Origin: Acidimicrobiia bacterium
GTDB lineage: Bacteria; Actinomycetota; Acidimicrobiia; IMCC26256; PALSA-610
Assembly: GCA_027494135.1 (NCBI GenBank)
Contig: JAOSJK010000012.1
Location: forward strand, 253,001-317,000
DNA length: 64,000 nt
Direction: 5' to 3'
In this document: positions 9,304-19,339 of the stretch, in pieces
How the letters are laid out: every line of letters begins with the position of its first letter
How positions within the stretch are numbered: the stretch's first letter is position 1
Notes under the pieces: model-generated
What the model saw: only the letters and a program-made list of their open reading frames with translations
Database searches by the model: none
What the model was told of the DNA's origin: nothing
Position numbers and translations under genes: made by a program

Positions 9304-9747
9304 ATGAACACGATCATCTTGGGTCTCGACGGTTCCAACGGCTCCCAGGTCGCGGCTCGATGGACCACGGCCGCTGCAGGACCCGACACTCGAGTCGTCG
9401 CGGCGCACGTGATGCAGAGATCAGAGCTCTGGACCCTCGGCGCATTGCAGGTCGATGCCAGACCGATCGTCGACGAGCTCAAGGCACTACTGGACGGGAA
9501 GTGGACGGAGGTTCTGCGCAAGGCTGGAGTTCCCCATACAACGCGTTTCCTACGAGGCGATCCGGCAAGTGAACTGCTACGTCTCGCCACGCGGACCAAC
9601 GCCCTGATGTTGGTGATCGGCACGAAGAGCCACCGATCGGTACACGATCTCGTCGTCGGCGGAACGGCGCACAAGATCATCAATCGCAGTACCGTCCCGG
9701 TCACATTGGTTCCGCATCCGCTCCCCCGCTCGAAGGTCGCCCGATGA
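9304..9747 (+). CDS. uspA: universal stress protein (UspA family)
   Basis: 147 residues, single-domain size. It starts TIILGLDGSNGS, where the Asp contacts ATP in this family, and ends with the nucleotide loop GTKSHRSVHDLVVGGTAHKI and the VPVTLVPHP strand. This is the ATP-binding type of Usp. ATG 9304 is chosen; TTG 9298 two codons earlier is possible. It overlaps the NuoF-like gene by ATGA at 9744-9747, so the stress protein and the flavoprotein are made together, which suggests a role in redox or energy stress. Confidence 0.85.
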   Translation: MNTIILGLDGSNGSQVAARWTTAAAGPDTRVVAAHVMQRSELWTLGALQVDARPIVDELKALLDGKWTEVLRKAGVPHTTRFLRGDPASELLRLATRTNALMLVIGTKSHRSVHDLVVGGTAHKIINRSTVPVTLVPHPLPRSKVAR

Positions 9748-11132
9748 CGGTGAGCCGCCGTGAGGTGGTACTACCCGCTCGAAGCATCGAGTCGTTGGCC
9801 GAATGGGTCGCGGCCGGCGGCGCCAAGGGCCTCGCGCGGGCTAGGGAGCTGGGTCCGGAAGCGACAATTGCCGAGCTGGAGCGGGCAGGGGTGCGCGGTC
9901 GCGGTGGGGCTGGATTCCCCGTCGCGACCAAGTGGCGGACGGTGCTAGGCGCCGTGGGCCGCCACCGATACGCAGTGTGCAACGGGGCCGAGGGCGAGCC
10001 CGGCACCTTCAAGGACCGCACGATCCTGCGCGCAGATCCGTATCAAGTCATCGAGGGTCTCGCAATCGCCGCGTACGTCCTCGGCGCGCGGGAGGTGTTC
10101 ATCGCGCTGAAGGCCAGCTTCGAGCCCGAGCGTGAGCGTGTCATCGCCGCCGTAACGGAAGTCGAACAGGCCGGTCTCGTCGGCGACCTCTCGATCGCCG
10201 TTGTTGCCGGACCCGAGGAGTACCTCTTCGGCGAGGAGAAGGCGCTGCTCGAAGTGATCGAGGGCAACGATCCGCTTCCGCGCTGGCTTCCGCCGTACGT
10301 GCATGGCTTGTTCGCGACCGCGCCACAACTGGGCTGGCAGGCGCACGAACCCGAGACCGGGCACTCCCGCAGACAGGAGTCGAACCCGACGGCGGTCAAC
10401 AACGTCGAGACACTGGCCAATGTCGCACACGTTCTTGCAAATGGTGCATCGTGGTATCGGTCGCTCGGTACCGTCGCCGCGCCGGGAACAGTCGTGTGCA
10501 CGGTCGTCGGCGACGTCAAGCGGTCTGGTGTCGTGGAAGTCGAGTGCGGTACACCGCTACGCGAGGTCCTGGAAACGTTCGAAACGCTGCGAACCGACGC
10601 CACCATCCGGGCAGTACTTCCCGGTGTGACCAACGCCGTGCTCACCGAAGCGCAGCTCGACATACCACTGACCTTCGAGGCATTCGCCGCTGCAGGCACC
10701 GGTCTCGGCGCCGCCGGATTCATCGTGTACGACGATTCGGTGTGCATGGTCGACGTTGCTGCTGTTCTCTCCCGATTCCTGTACGTGGAGTCGTGTGGGC
10801 AGTGCCCTCCGTGCAAGCTCGGGACCGGAGCGATCACGAGTGCGCTCGACGACATCGCGACGGGAAGCGGCACTGACGCGAGCCTCGAGCACATCAACCA
10901 CTGGCTCGGTGTCGTCGCCGACGGGAACCGTTGCTACTTGCCCGTCGAAGAACAGCAGCTGGTGGGCAGCATCCTGCGGTCGTTCCCCGAGGACTTCGAA
11001 GCGCACCTCCGAGGAAGGTGCACGCGACAGCACCGAGCGGTCGTCCCAAAGCTCGTTGACATCCTCGACGGGCGCGCCGTCTTCGACGCGCAGCAGATGC
11101 GGAAACGACCCGACTGGACGTACGCAGATTGA
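9744..11132 (+). CDS. stand-alone NuoF-like NADH:acceptor flavoprotein (FMN, 4Fe-4S)
   Basis: 462 residues. The FMN/NADH part shows RGRGGAGFPVATKW (about 51-64) and CNGAEGEPGTFKDR (about 78-91); an SLBB segment follows, and the 4Fe-4S domain has Cys351, Cys354 and Cys357 (SCGQCPPCKLGTG) plus Cys397 (NRCYLP). These are the hallmarks of NuoF/HoxF/FdsB, which oxidise NADH and pass electrons one at a time. No NuoE or other complex I subunit lies near, so the partner is unknown: a ferredoxin or an electron-bifurcating complex elsewhere is possible. The SLBB region has an intact NPTAVNNVETLANV motif. Coupled by ATGA to uspA. Confidence 0.85.
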   Translation: MTVSRREVVLPARSIESLAEWVAAGGAKGLARARELGPEATIAELERAGVRGRGGAGFPVATKWRTVLGAVGRHRYAVCNGAEGEPGTFKDRTILRADPYQVIEGLAIAAYVLGAREVFIALKASFEPERERVIAAVTEVEQAGLVGDLSIAVVAGPEEYLFGEEKALLEVIEGNDPLPRWLPPYVHGLFATAPQLGWQAHEPETGHSRRQESNPTAVNNVETLANVAHVLANGASWYRSLGTVAAPGTVVCTVVGDVKRSGVVEVECGTPLREVLETFETLRTDATIRAVLPGVTNAVLTEAQLDIPLTFEAFAAAGTGLGAAGFIVYDDSVCMVDVAAVLSRFLYVESCGQCPPCKLGTGAITSALDDIATGSGTDASLEHINHWLGVVADGNRCYLPVEEQQLVGSILRSFPEDFEAHLRGRCTRQHRAVVPKLVDILDGRAVFDAQQMRKRPDWTYAD

Positions 11133-11190
11133 CGGACCAGGCCGGCGGCGCGCAATCGTCGCATGAGCTGGCATCTGACTCGGCCGATCG

Positions 11191-12135
11191 TCAGATCTTT
11201 CCCGACTCCGCCAGCCCGTCGAGGAGCAGGTGGAAGTAGACGAGGCCGGAGAAGGGATTCCATCGAGCCAGTACCGATCGGATCTCATCGTAACTGGGCG
11301 GTGTGTCGAGATCGAGCCAGCTCTGGAGCTTGTTGCGGGCACCCACGTCGTCGCCGGGGAAGACATCAAGACGCCCCAGCGTCCGCAGCAGCACATACTC
11401 GGCAGACCAGCGTCCGAAACCGCGTTCACGCTGAACGGTCACAGAGGCACGCTCGTTGTCCTCACCCGCGAGAACGTCGAGGCTGAGCTCACCGCTTGCC
11501 ACGCGCTCTGCGACGTTTATCAGCGCGATCGCCTTCGCCCGACTGAATCCAAGAGCCCGTAGCGCCTCGGGCTTCGCGTCTCTGATCTCCTCCGGACGTG
11601 GGAACGCGTATGCCGCCGGTTGCTCGGCCGTCGGTGCCGACCACCCGTAGGTCTGCGCCATGCGGTTCAGCAGTTGAATCCCGACGTCAAGGGAGAGCTG
11701 TTGGCACGCGATCGCGTTCGCCAGCCCTTCGAAGAGGCTGGCGAACCTCGGGGGCTTGAGACCTCGGAATCGACGCTCCAATGCGGAGAGCCGCGGGTCT
11801 CCTCTCGCCAGACGGGAGAAGCTTCGTAAGTCGATGCGCAGTCCGAGGAGCCGCTCGAGCGCACGCGTCGTCTCGACCCGGCACCCGGATGCGTCTCCGG
11901 TCACGACGACTTGAAGCGACGGCGCAGAGGGCTTCGTCGTCTGCGTGACGGCCACGTCGACGGCCGCGGAGCCCACGATCAATGTCCGACGGTATGTGTG
12001 GCCATCCCAGCGGTCGATCGCGTTCTGGGATCGTCGCCGGAGTGCCCAAGTGGTCAGATCCAGACGGAACGGACTCACCGGCTTGATCTCGAAGCTGTCG
12101 CTGCCCCGCCTGCCCGGCCCCCGGCCCCCTGTCAT
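11191..12135 (-). CDS. DNA-3-methyladenine glycosylase II-like (HhH-GPD)
   Basis: 314 residues. The C-terminal half is an HhH-GPD glycosylase: LFEGLANAIACQQLS near the domain start, the helix-hairpin-helix region KPEALRALGFSRAKA, and GFGRWSAEYVLLRTLGRLDVFPGDD, where the LDVFP-x-DD Asp matches the catalytic Asp of AlkA-type enzymes. The N-terminal 110 residues resemble the AlkA N-terminal domain in position only. Expected role: removal of alkylated bases in base excision repair. Its ATG (12135-12133) abuts the stop of the membrane gene upstream (TGAATG), so it is the last gene of a three-gene unit running 13175 to 11191. Confidence 0.8.
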   Translation of the reverse strand: MTGGRGPGRRGSDSFEIKPVSPFRLDLTTWALRRRSQNAIDRWDGHTYRRTLIVGSAAVDVAVTQTTKPSAPSLQVVVTGDASGCRVETTRALERLLGLRIDLRSFSRLARGDPRLSALERRFRGLKPPRFASLFEGLANAIACQQLSLDVGIQLLNRMAQTYGWSAPTAEQPAAYAFPRPEEIRDAKPEALRALGFSRAKAIALINVAERVASGELSLDVLAGEDNERASVTVQRERGFGRWSAEYVLLRTLGRLDVFPGDDVGARNKLQSWLDLDTPPSYDEIRSVLARWNPFSGLVYFHLLLDGLAESGKI

Positions 12136-12561
12136 TCAGTCAGCGACGGCCTGATAGCGGGCGACGGTGAACGCGATCATGAGGGGCACGGCAGTTGCGA
12201 ACACGACGAGGCCGACGGTGAGCACGGCCAGCGGGCGACCGGGCAGGTCGTTCTTGATGAACGACCATTCGATGATCCCGGCCTGGAATACGTACGCCAG
12301 GAGGGCCCAGCGGAGCACCTGGGCGAACCGGGTCCACGCGAAGGGACGGATGGTCACGAGCATCACGATCGCGGTCGTCTCGAGAACGATCGCTGCGCCC
12401 ATGAGCACGCTCGGCAGGACGAGCTCCGGCTCCTCGCCAATCTGCGCGGCGACGAGGATGCCTCCGGTGATCGCCGAGGTCAACGCGGCCATACCGATAC
12501 CGACGACCGGGACAAGCTTGCGCTCGAAAGGGCGGACTGCCGTCACTGCGGTGGTGCTCAT
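12136..12561 (-). CDS. small multipass membrane protein, unknown
   Basis: 141 residues with four clear hydrophobic segments (LVPVVGIGMAALTSAI; LPSVLMGAAIVLETTAIVML; WALLAYVFQAGIIEW; LAVLTVGLVVFATAVPLMIAF) and a short basic N terminus. I do not recognise the family. It overlaps the upstream 205-residue membrane gene by ATGA (12561-12558) and abuts the AlkA-like gene downstream, so the two membrane proteins are probably made in equal amounts and may form one complex. No cofactor motif is obvious. Confidence 0.65.
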   Translation of the reverse strand: MSTTAVTAVRPFERKLVPVVGIGMAALTSAITGGILVAAQIGEEPELVLPSVLMGAAIVLETTAIVMLVTIRPFAWTRFAQVLRWALLAYVFQAGIIEWSFIKNDLPGRPLAVLTVGLVVFATAVPLMIAFTVARYQAVAD

Positions 12562-13175
12562 TGCGTTGCCACCCGGGTCATGATCAGCAACGTAGCGATC
12601 TGCATCAAGCCTGTGATACCGGCCGTGTAGACGAATCGCTTCATCAGATGATCGATGACCTCGACGTCGGGCCCGGGCTTCTTCATCTCGAAGAGCACTG
12701 CGATGTTGGCAGGTTCGAGAATGCCGAGCGCGATGATCGCCATGATCCCGACGACGACCATCGAGGCGACAAGCCATGGCTGGTTGGCGTTCCCCTGGTA
12801 GAGAGTGCCGTAGTTGATCGCTATCTGGAACCCGGCGGCAAGCGTCAACATGACGAGGGTGGGCATCAGCAGCACCATCTTGGGCATGAACTTCGAAGCG
12901 AACTCGACGCGGGCGGGTTGAGACAGGCCTCCCATTATCGGCCCGAGGATCAGGCCGACGTAGAGGTCGACCGCCGTCCACATGCCACCACCCGCGACGT
13001 GTGCCAGCATGAGCGCCCACATCGAGTTGGATGCGATCGCGTATATGACGAACAACACGGCGGCACCGACGATCGGCAGGGCCTTGAGCGGTACGATCTG
13101 GAGGTCGAGCGGCGATGCATGCGCATCACCCGACACCGGCACACCTGCCGGCGTGAATCCCGCTGTAACGCTCAT
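12558..13175 (-). CDS. multipass membrane protein, unknown (CopD/DUF2269-like appearance)
   Basis: 205 residues with a soluble N terminus of about 30 residues and five hydrophobic segments. The segment MLAHVAGGGMWTAVDLYVGLILGPI, followed by RVEFASKFMPKMVLLMPTLVMLTLAAG, is reminiscent of DUF2269/CopD-like membrane proteins in which a His in an early helix may bind haem or metal; this resemblance is from memory and weak. It is the first gene of the unit with the 141-residue membrane protein and the AlkA-like gene. The 129-base gap to the aconitase stop should carry the promoter; no clear boxes are seen. Confidence 0.65.
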   Translation of the reverse strand: MSVTAGFTPAGVPVSGDAHASPLDLQIVPLKALPIVGAAVLFVIYAIASNSMWALMLAHVAGGGMWTAVDLYVGLILGPIMGGLSQPARVEFASKFMPKMVLLMPTLVMLTLAAGFQIAINYGTLYQGNANQPWLVASMVVVGIMAIIALGILEPANIAVLFEMKKPGPDVEVIDHLMKRFVYTAGITGLMQIATLLIMTRVATQ

Positions 13176-13304
13176 CGTTCATCCCCCGCGCTCATCTCCC
13201 GCGAGTGCCGAACGTCACCCATGGGCGACAATCCAGCCGCACCATAGTGACTCTACGCCGTGAACACTGGGAGCGTGGATCAATGATACAAGCCATGAAT
13301 GACA

Positions 13305-16098
13305 TCAGCTGTCGACAAGTTGTCGTAGGACATACTGCAGGATTCCGCCGTGGACGAAGTATTCAGCCTCGGCCGGAGTGTCGATCCGTACGGTCATGGT
13401 GAACTCGCGGGTCTGCCCGTTGTGCGCGACGCGAACGATGACTTCGGTTGGGACCGGGTCGGCACCTTGTAGTCCGATGATCGAGTAGCACTCCTCACCG
13501 GTGAGACCGAGGCTCTGCGCGGACTCGCCGTGCTGGAACTGCAACGGCAGCACGGCCATGTCGATGAGGTTGCTGCGATGGATCCGTTCGAACGAAGTGG
13601 CTAGCACGGCCTTGACACCCAGCAGCATCGTGCCCTTGGCAGCCCAATCGCGCGACGATCCCGAGCCGTACTCGGCGCCGGCAACGATGACCAGAGGCAC
13701 ATCGTCAGCGCGATAGGCGACCGCCGCGTCGTAGATGCTCGAGATCCGGCCGGTAGGCAGGTGGCGCGTGACGCCGCCCTCGGCATCGGGCACAAGCTGG
13801 TTGCGCAACCGGATGTTCGCGAATGTGCCGCGGATCATCACTTCGTGGTTGCCGCGCCGCGAACCGTACGAGTTGAAGCCGTCGGAGCCGACACCGTGCT
13901 CCGTCAAGTACCGTCCCGCCGGAGACGCCTCGTTGATCGCGCCGGCCGGTGAGATGTGGTCGGTGGTCACCGAATCTCCCAACAACACGAGTACGCGTGC
14001 GTCGGTGATGTCTTCGAGCGGCGCCGGGCTGGAGGCCATGGTGTCGAAGTACGGCGGACGGCGGACGTAGGTTGATGCGTCGTCCCAGACAAACGTCTCG
14101 TCCACCGGCGTCGCGAGATGCTGCCAGTTGTCATCACCGGCGAACACGTCCGCGTACCCTGCGGTGAACATGTCAGCTCGGAGAGACTCGGCGATGACGG
14201 TCTCGATCTCCTGAGTCGTTGGCCAGATATCGCGCAAGAACACGGGCCGGCCTCCATGATCGCTGCCGAGCGGCTCCTCCAGGAGATCGGCGTGCATCGT
14301 GCCGACGAGGGCATAGGCGATCACGAGTGGCGGCGAAGCGAGAAAGTTCATCTTGCACTCGGCATGGATGCGCCCTTCGAAGTTGCGGTTACCGGACAAC
14401 ACCGAGCAGACGGTCAGGTCGTGTGCGATCACCGCGTCGCTGACCTGCGTGATGAGCGGACCTGAGTTCCCGATGCACGTCGTGCAGCCGTAGCCGACCA
14501 GTCCGAAGCCGAGCTCCTCGAGAAACGGGGTGAGCCCGGCCCGGTCGAAGTAGTCCGTCACCACTCGGGAACCGGGCGCGAGCGTCGTCTTCACCCAGGG
14601 CTTGGTGCTCAGGCCCCGCTCCACGGCCTTCTTCGCCACCAGACCCGCCGCGATCATCACCGACGGATTGGATGTGTTCGTACACGATGTGATCGCAGCG
14701 ATCACGACATGACCGTGATCGATCATTGCGGTCGAACCGTCATCGAAGATCACACCGACCGGATCCGATAGCAGCTCGCGTGCATCTCCGTTGACCCGAG
14801 CGGTGACGGGCTCGTCGCCGGGATAGTCGCGAATGACCGCGATCGGATCACTCGCCGGAAACGACATCCGCGACGCCTGGTCGAGCCCGACGGGCACCGC
14901 CGGAACCGTCGTCTGGTCGGCGAGAAGCGAGCGGACTGCGTTGCGGGCGCCGGCCAACGGGATGCGGTCCTGCGGTCGCTTCGGACCGGCAATCGACGGC
15001 ACGATGCTCGCCAAGTCGAGCTCGATCGAGTGGGAGTAGACGGGCTCATGGGCCGGGTCGTGCCAGAGATCCTGTTCCTTGGCGTAGGCCTCGACCAACG
15101 CGATCTGGTGCTCGGCCCGTCCGGTGAGTCGAAGGTAGTCGAGCGTCTCACCGTCGATCGGGAAGATCGCGCAAGTCGAGCCGTACTCCGGACTCATGTT
15201 GCCGATCGTGGCCCGGTTGGCAAGCGGAACGTTGGCCAGGCCGGGACCGTAGAACTCGACGAACTTGCCGACGACCCCCTGCGCGGCGTAGGACCTCTGT
15301 CACCGTCAGGACCAGGTCGGTGGCGGTCGTACCTTCGGGTAGCGCTCCGATCAGCTTGAGGCCGACCACCTGAGGTATCAACATGCTCAGTGGTTGACCG
15401 AGCATCGCGGCCTCCGCTTCGATGCCGCCGACTCCCCAGCCGAGCACGCCCAGGCCGTTGACCATCGGGGTGTGCGAGTCGGTACCGACCAACGTGTCCG
15501 GATACGCCATCACGCCGTCGGGCTCATGACGGGTGAACACGACACGCGAGAGATACTCGAGATTGACCTGATGACAGATACCGGTATCCGGCGGCACGAC
15601 CTGAAGGTTGTCGAACGCGTGCTGAGCCCACCGCAGGAGCTGATAACGCTCGCGGTTGCGATCGAACTCCAACTCGGCATTGACTCGGAAGGCATCATGG
15701 CGCGCGAATACATCAGCGATGACGGAGTGGTCGATCACCAGCTCAACCGGAATCAACGGATTGATCTTCTTCGGATCACCCCCCAAGGCGACAATCGCAT
15801 CGCGCATCGCGACGAGGTCAACGATGCACGGCACGCCGGTGAAGTCCTGTAACAGCACGCGTGCCGGAGCGAACTGGATCTCGATCCCATGGTCAGACGT
15901 CGGATCCCACGCCGCGAGCGCGCCGATCTGGTCCCCGGTTACGGCGACGCCGTCTTCGCGTCGTAGCAGGTTCTCGAGCAGGATCTTCAGGCTGTAGGGA
16001 AGCCGTGTCGAGCCGGCAATCCGGTCGAGCCGGTAGATCTCGTACGCCGACCCGTCGACGTCGAGGCGGGCGTGAGCGTCGAAGCTATTCCGCGTCAC
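13305..16098 (-). CDS. acnA: aconitate hydratase (AcnA type), frame-broken
   Basis: Aconitase interconverts citrate and isocitrate in the TCA cycle through a 4Fe-4S cluster. The N-terminal part has [23 protein letters not shown] and [27 protein letters not shown]. The cluster ligands appear in [14 protein letters not shown] and [13 protein letters not shown]. The swivel domain at the C terminus has [16 protein letters not shown] and [13 protein letters not shown]. The frame breaks near 15290-15300; dropping one C in CGCCGCG restores [15 protein letters not shown], the family consensus. Total about 931 residues, the normal AcnA size, so one gene with a consensus error is likely. ATG at 16098. 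It is followed upstream on the same strand by the AhpD-like and AceE genes. Confidence 0.9.
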
Positions 16099-16136
16099 GA
16101 TCCGTCTGCTTCACCCGAGATCCGTTCCTCGTGCTC

Positions 16137-16469
16137 CTACGACGCCTCGTGCATTGCATGCAGTGCAAGCGTGGAGTGCGCATAGGCACCCCCGGCACGC
16201 ATCTCCGCCGCTACCCAGATCGCCTCCATGATCTCCTCAGGACTTGCACCTTTGCGCCGCGCCAGCCGCGTGTGCCCGTCGATGCAGTAGGGACACTGCG
16301 TCACATGCGCCACCGCCACCGCAATCAGCTGCTTCGTCTTCTCCGGAAGTGCACCATCGGCGAACACGGCTCGACTGAATTGCACGAACGCATCGTGGAT
16401 ATCGGGGGCGAGCTCCTTGCGCCGAGCCGCGATCTCGGGTGTGGTCGGGTGATATATCGTGTCCGACAT
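16137..16469 (-). CDS. carboxymuconolactone decarboxylase / AhpD-like protein
   Basis: 110 residues, single domain. The motif QCPYCIDGHTRLARRKG carries the CxxC pair and nearby His of the AhpD-like alkylhydroperoxidase core. Such proteins act as peroxide-linked thiol reductases; in AhpD the partner is lipoylated E2 of the pyruvate or 2-oxoglutarate dehydrogenase. Its position directly downstream of aceE, 82 bases away, fits a link with lipoyl-dependent complexes, but that is inference. ATG 16469 is preceded by an AAGGAG sequence. Confidence 0.8.
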   Translation of the reverse strand: MSDTIYHPTTPEIAARRKELAPDIHDAFVQFSRAVFADGALPEKTKQLIAVAVAHVTQCPYCIDGHTRLARRKGASPEEIMEAIWVAAEMRAGGAYAHSTLALHAMHEAS

Positions 16470-16551
16470 CGATCATCTCCTTGTTTGATGACAACAAGAC
16501 CGTGAGGGCTCGAGGTTCCAACGGTTGTGGTTCAGACGTCTAGCAGTGTCG

Positions 16552-19148
16552 TCAGGAGTCGCGGGGATCGGGGAGCTCGACATCGATTCCGTACTGGCGC
16601 CCGGCATCGCTCACCGTGCTGCCCTTCAGCTCTCCTTGCAGGAACAGTCCCCAGAGGGTCGCCAGGACGATGTGGGCCGCGTCGGTCTCGAAGTGCCGGC
16701 GCAAGGCAGGCCTCGTGTCGGACATGCCGAAGCCGTCGGTGCCGAGTGGAATGAACGGCTGTGGCATCCAGCGCGCAGCCTGGTCGGCTACGAGCTTCAC
16801 GAAGTCGGTGACGGCGACGACCGGCCCCTCGCCGGCCTCCAGTACACGCTGGACGTACGGGACGGTAGGAGGATCGAGGGGATGAAGACGGTTCCAACGT
16901 TCAACGGAGAGTGCATCGTCACGTAGCGCCTTGTAACTGGTCGCGCTCCAGACTTCAGCGCCGACGTCGTGGTGTTCGGACAACAGCTGTTGCGCCTCGA
17001 GCGCGGCGAGCATCGCGGTGCCGCTCGCGAGTATCCGGCCCGCGTGCGCGCGACCGGCGGGTGCGTCTCGGTATCGATACAGCCCGGCGAGTATTCCCTC
17101 TTCGACACCCGCAGGCATCGGCGGCTGCGGGAACGGCTCGTTGTACAGGGTCAGGTAATAGATCAGGTCTTCAGGATTCGCACCGTACATGCGCGTGATC
17201 CCGTCGCGCACGATAACGGCCATCTCGTATGCGAAGGCCGGATCGAACGCACGCATGTTCGGAATGGCGGTTGCGAACAACAAGCTGTGACCGTCGCAGT
17301 GCTGCAGGCCCTCGCCTTGGAGCGTGGTGCGCCCGGCGGTGGCGCCCAACAGGAACCCTCGAGCGCGCATGTCGCCCGCCGCCCACAGCAGATCGCCGAA
17401 TCGGTGAAATCCGAACATCGAGTAGTAGATGAAGAACGGTACGACCGGTTCCCCCAGGTCGCATAGGCAGTGCCCGCAGCCGTGAAGCTCGCCATCGCAC
17501 CGGCTTCGGTGATGCCCTCCTCCAGGATCTGGCCGTCGGCTGCTTCTTGGTAGCTGAGCAGGAGATCGGCGTCGACCGGCTCGTACTTCTGCCCGTCGGC
17601 CGCGTAGATCTTGTGTCGACGGAACAGTGCGTCGATCCCGAACGTACGCGCCTCGTCCGGAATGATCGGCACGATTCGTCGACCGATCTCGGGATCACGC
17701 ATGAGGTTGCGCAAGAGCCTTGTGAACGCGCCGGTCGTAGAGGCAGCCACCTTCTCTCCGGTACCTGCGAGCACCTCTCGATAGGTCTCTGCTGCAGGGA
17801 GCGCTAGGGCCTTCGGGCGTACACGCCGTTCCGGTAGGTGACCACCGAGAGAGCTCCGGCGGTCCATCATGTACCGGAACTCGGGAGAGTCGAGACCCGG
17901 ATGCGCGTATGGCGGAGCGAAGTCGGTCAGTGCCGCATCAGTGATGGGCAGCTCTAGGCGATCGCGGAACGTTCGCAGTTCCAGTTCGGTCATCTTCTTG
18001 ATCTGGTGAGTGGCATTTCGGGCTTCGACGTCCGGACCCAGCGCCCAGCCTTTGACGGTATGGGCGAGAATCACCGTCGGTGCACCTCGATGATCACATG
18101 CAGACGCATAGGCGGCATACACTTTGGCGACATCGTGACCACCGCGTCGCAACCGACGCAGATCGCTGTCGGACAGATGAGCCACTAGTCGACGCAACCG
18201 GGGGTCCGGGCCGAAGAAGTGCTCCCGTACATACGCGCCACTCTCGACTCGGTACTTCTGAAACTCGCCATCGACTGTCGAGTTCATCTTGTCGACGAGC
18301 ACACCCTCCGTATCTGCCGCGAGGAGTGGGTCCCACTCACGACCCCACACCACCTTGATTACGTTCCAGCCTGTACCGCGAAACAGGCCCTCGAGCTCTT
18401 GGATGATCTTGGCATTTCCACGCACCGGTCCGTCGAGGCGTTGAAGGTTGCAGTTGACGACGAAGATCAGGTTGTCGAGATGTTCCCTACCGGCGAGAGC
18501 GACGCCGGCCAAGCTCTCGGGCTCGTCCATCTCGCCGTCGCCGGCGAAGCACCAGACTCGCGCATCCGCCGTCTCTGCGATCCCGCGGGCAGCAAGATAG
18601 CGGTTGAAGCGAGCCTGGTATGCCGCGTTGATGAGCCCGAGGCCCATCGACACGGTCGGGAACTCCCAGTAGTCGCAACGACGCGGATGTGGATACGACG
18701 GCAACCCACCGCCGATCTCGCGTCGGAACCCATCGAGCGCAGACTCATCGATCCGCCCTTCGAGATACGCCCGCGCGTAGATGCCAGGAGAGGCATGGCC
18801 CTGAAAGAAGACCTGGTCGCCGAAGCTCTCGTCGGTCTTGCCGCGAAAGAAGTGGTTGAAGCCGACCTCGTACAGCGTGGCAGCGGACGCGTAGGTCGCG
18901 AGATGACCGCCGATTCCGTCGATACTCAGGTTCGCCCGCGCCACCATCACCGCGGCGTTCCACCGAACGTAGTGGCGGAGCCGCGTCTCGAGGCGTTCAT
19001 CGCCAGGGAAGGGCGTCTCCGCTCGAGCGGGGATCGTGTTGGTGTAGTCCGTCGCGAGCGGTGACGCGACGTCGACTCCGACCTCTCGTGCCCTGGCGAC
19101 CGCTCGAAGAAGGATCTTCTGCGCCCGGCGAGAGCCGACTGTCGCCAC
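16552..19148 (-). CDS. aceE: pyruvate dehydrogenase E1 component (AceE, homodimeric type), frame-broken
   Basis: AceE decarboxylates pyruvate with thiamine diphosphate and acetylates the lipoyl group of E2. The ThDP-binding motif is visible as [12 protein letters not shown] with [14 protein letters not shown] about 30 residues later; NGIGGH-like [21 protein letters not shown] and HTVKGWALG are also typical. The frame breaks near 17450 in a G run: one more G gives [11 protein letters not shown], and homology continues in the other frame to the stop at 16552. GTG 19148 is only the first canonical start; conserved-looking residues ([14 protein letters not shown]) lie upstream in the same frame to about 19208, where AGGGAG (19220-19215) precedes ACG codons but no ATG or GTG. 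The true start is therefore uncertain. Total near 886 residues. Confidence 0.88.
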
Positions 19149-19225
19149 TAGTGCGTCGACAGATTCCAGCCAGTCACGGGTCTCGTCAACATCGAGGTCG
19201 GTAGGCGTCGTGTTCTCCCTTATTT

Positions 19226-19239
19226 CTAGTCATCACTAG
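19226..19239. promoter_or_regulatory. short inverted repeat upstream of aceE
   Basis: CTAGT-CATC-ACTAG at 19226-19239 is a perfect 5-bp inverted repeat inside the only AT-rich patch of the region (19220-19250). It lies just upstream of the probable aceE ribosome binding site and could be an operator or part of the promoter. The pattern is short, so chance occurrence cannot be ruled out. Confidence 0.3.
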
Positions 19240-19339
19240 TTTAACTATCTCCACGCGTCTCAGTGGGGGCGCGGGTTCGGACCCGTGGTGATGTCAGGCC
19301 GGCCAGGTGATGCCGTTCACGGTGCTCCCCTACGGTCAC

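Noticed and set aside
9051-9704. Minus-strand open frame opposite uspA
   Set aside because: It has no family features, lies antisense to a well-supported gene and extends into the intergenic gap.
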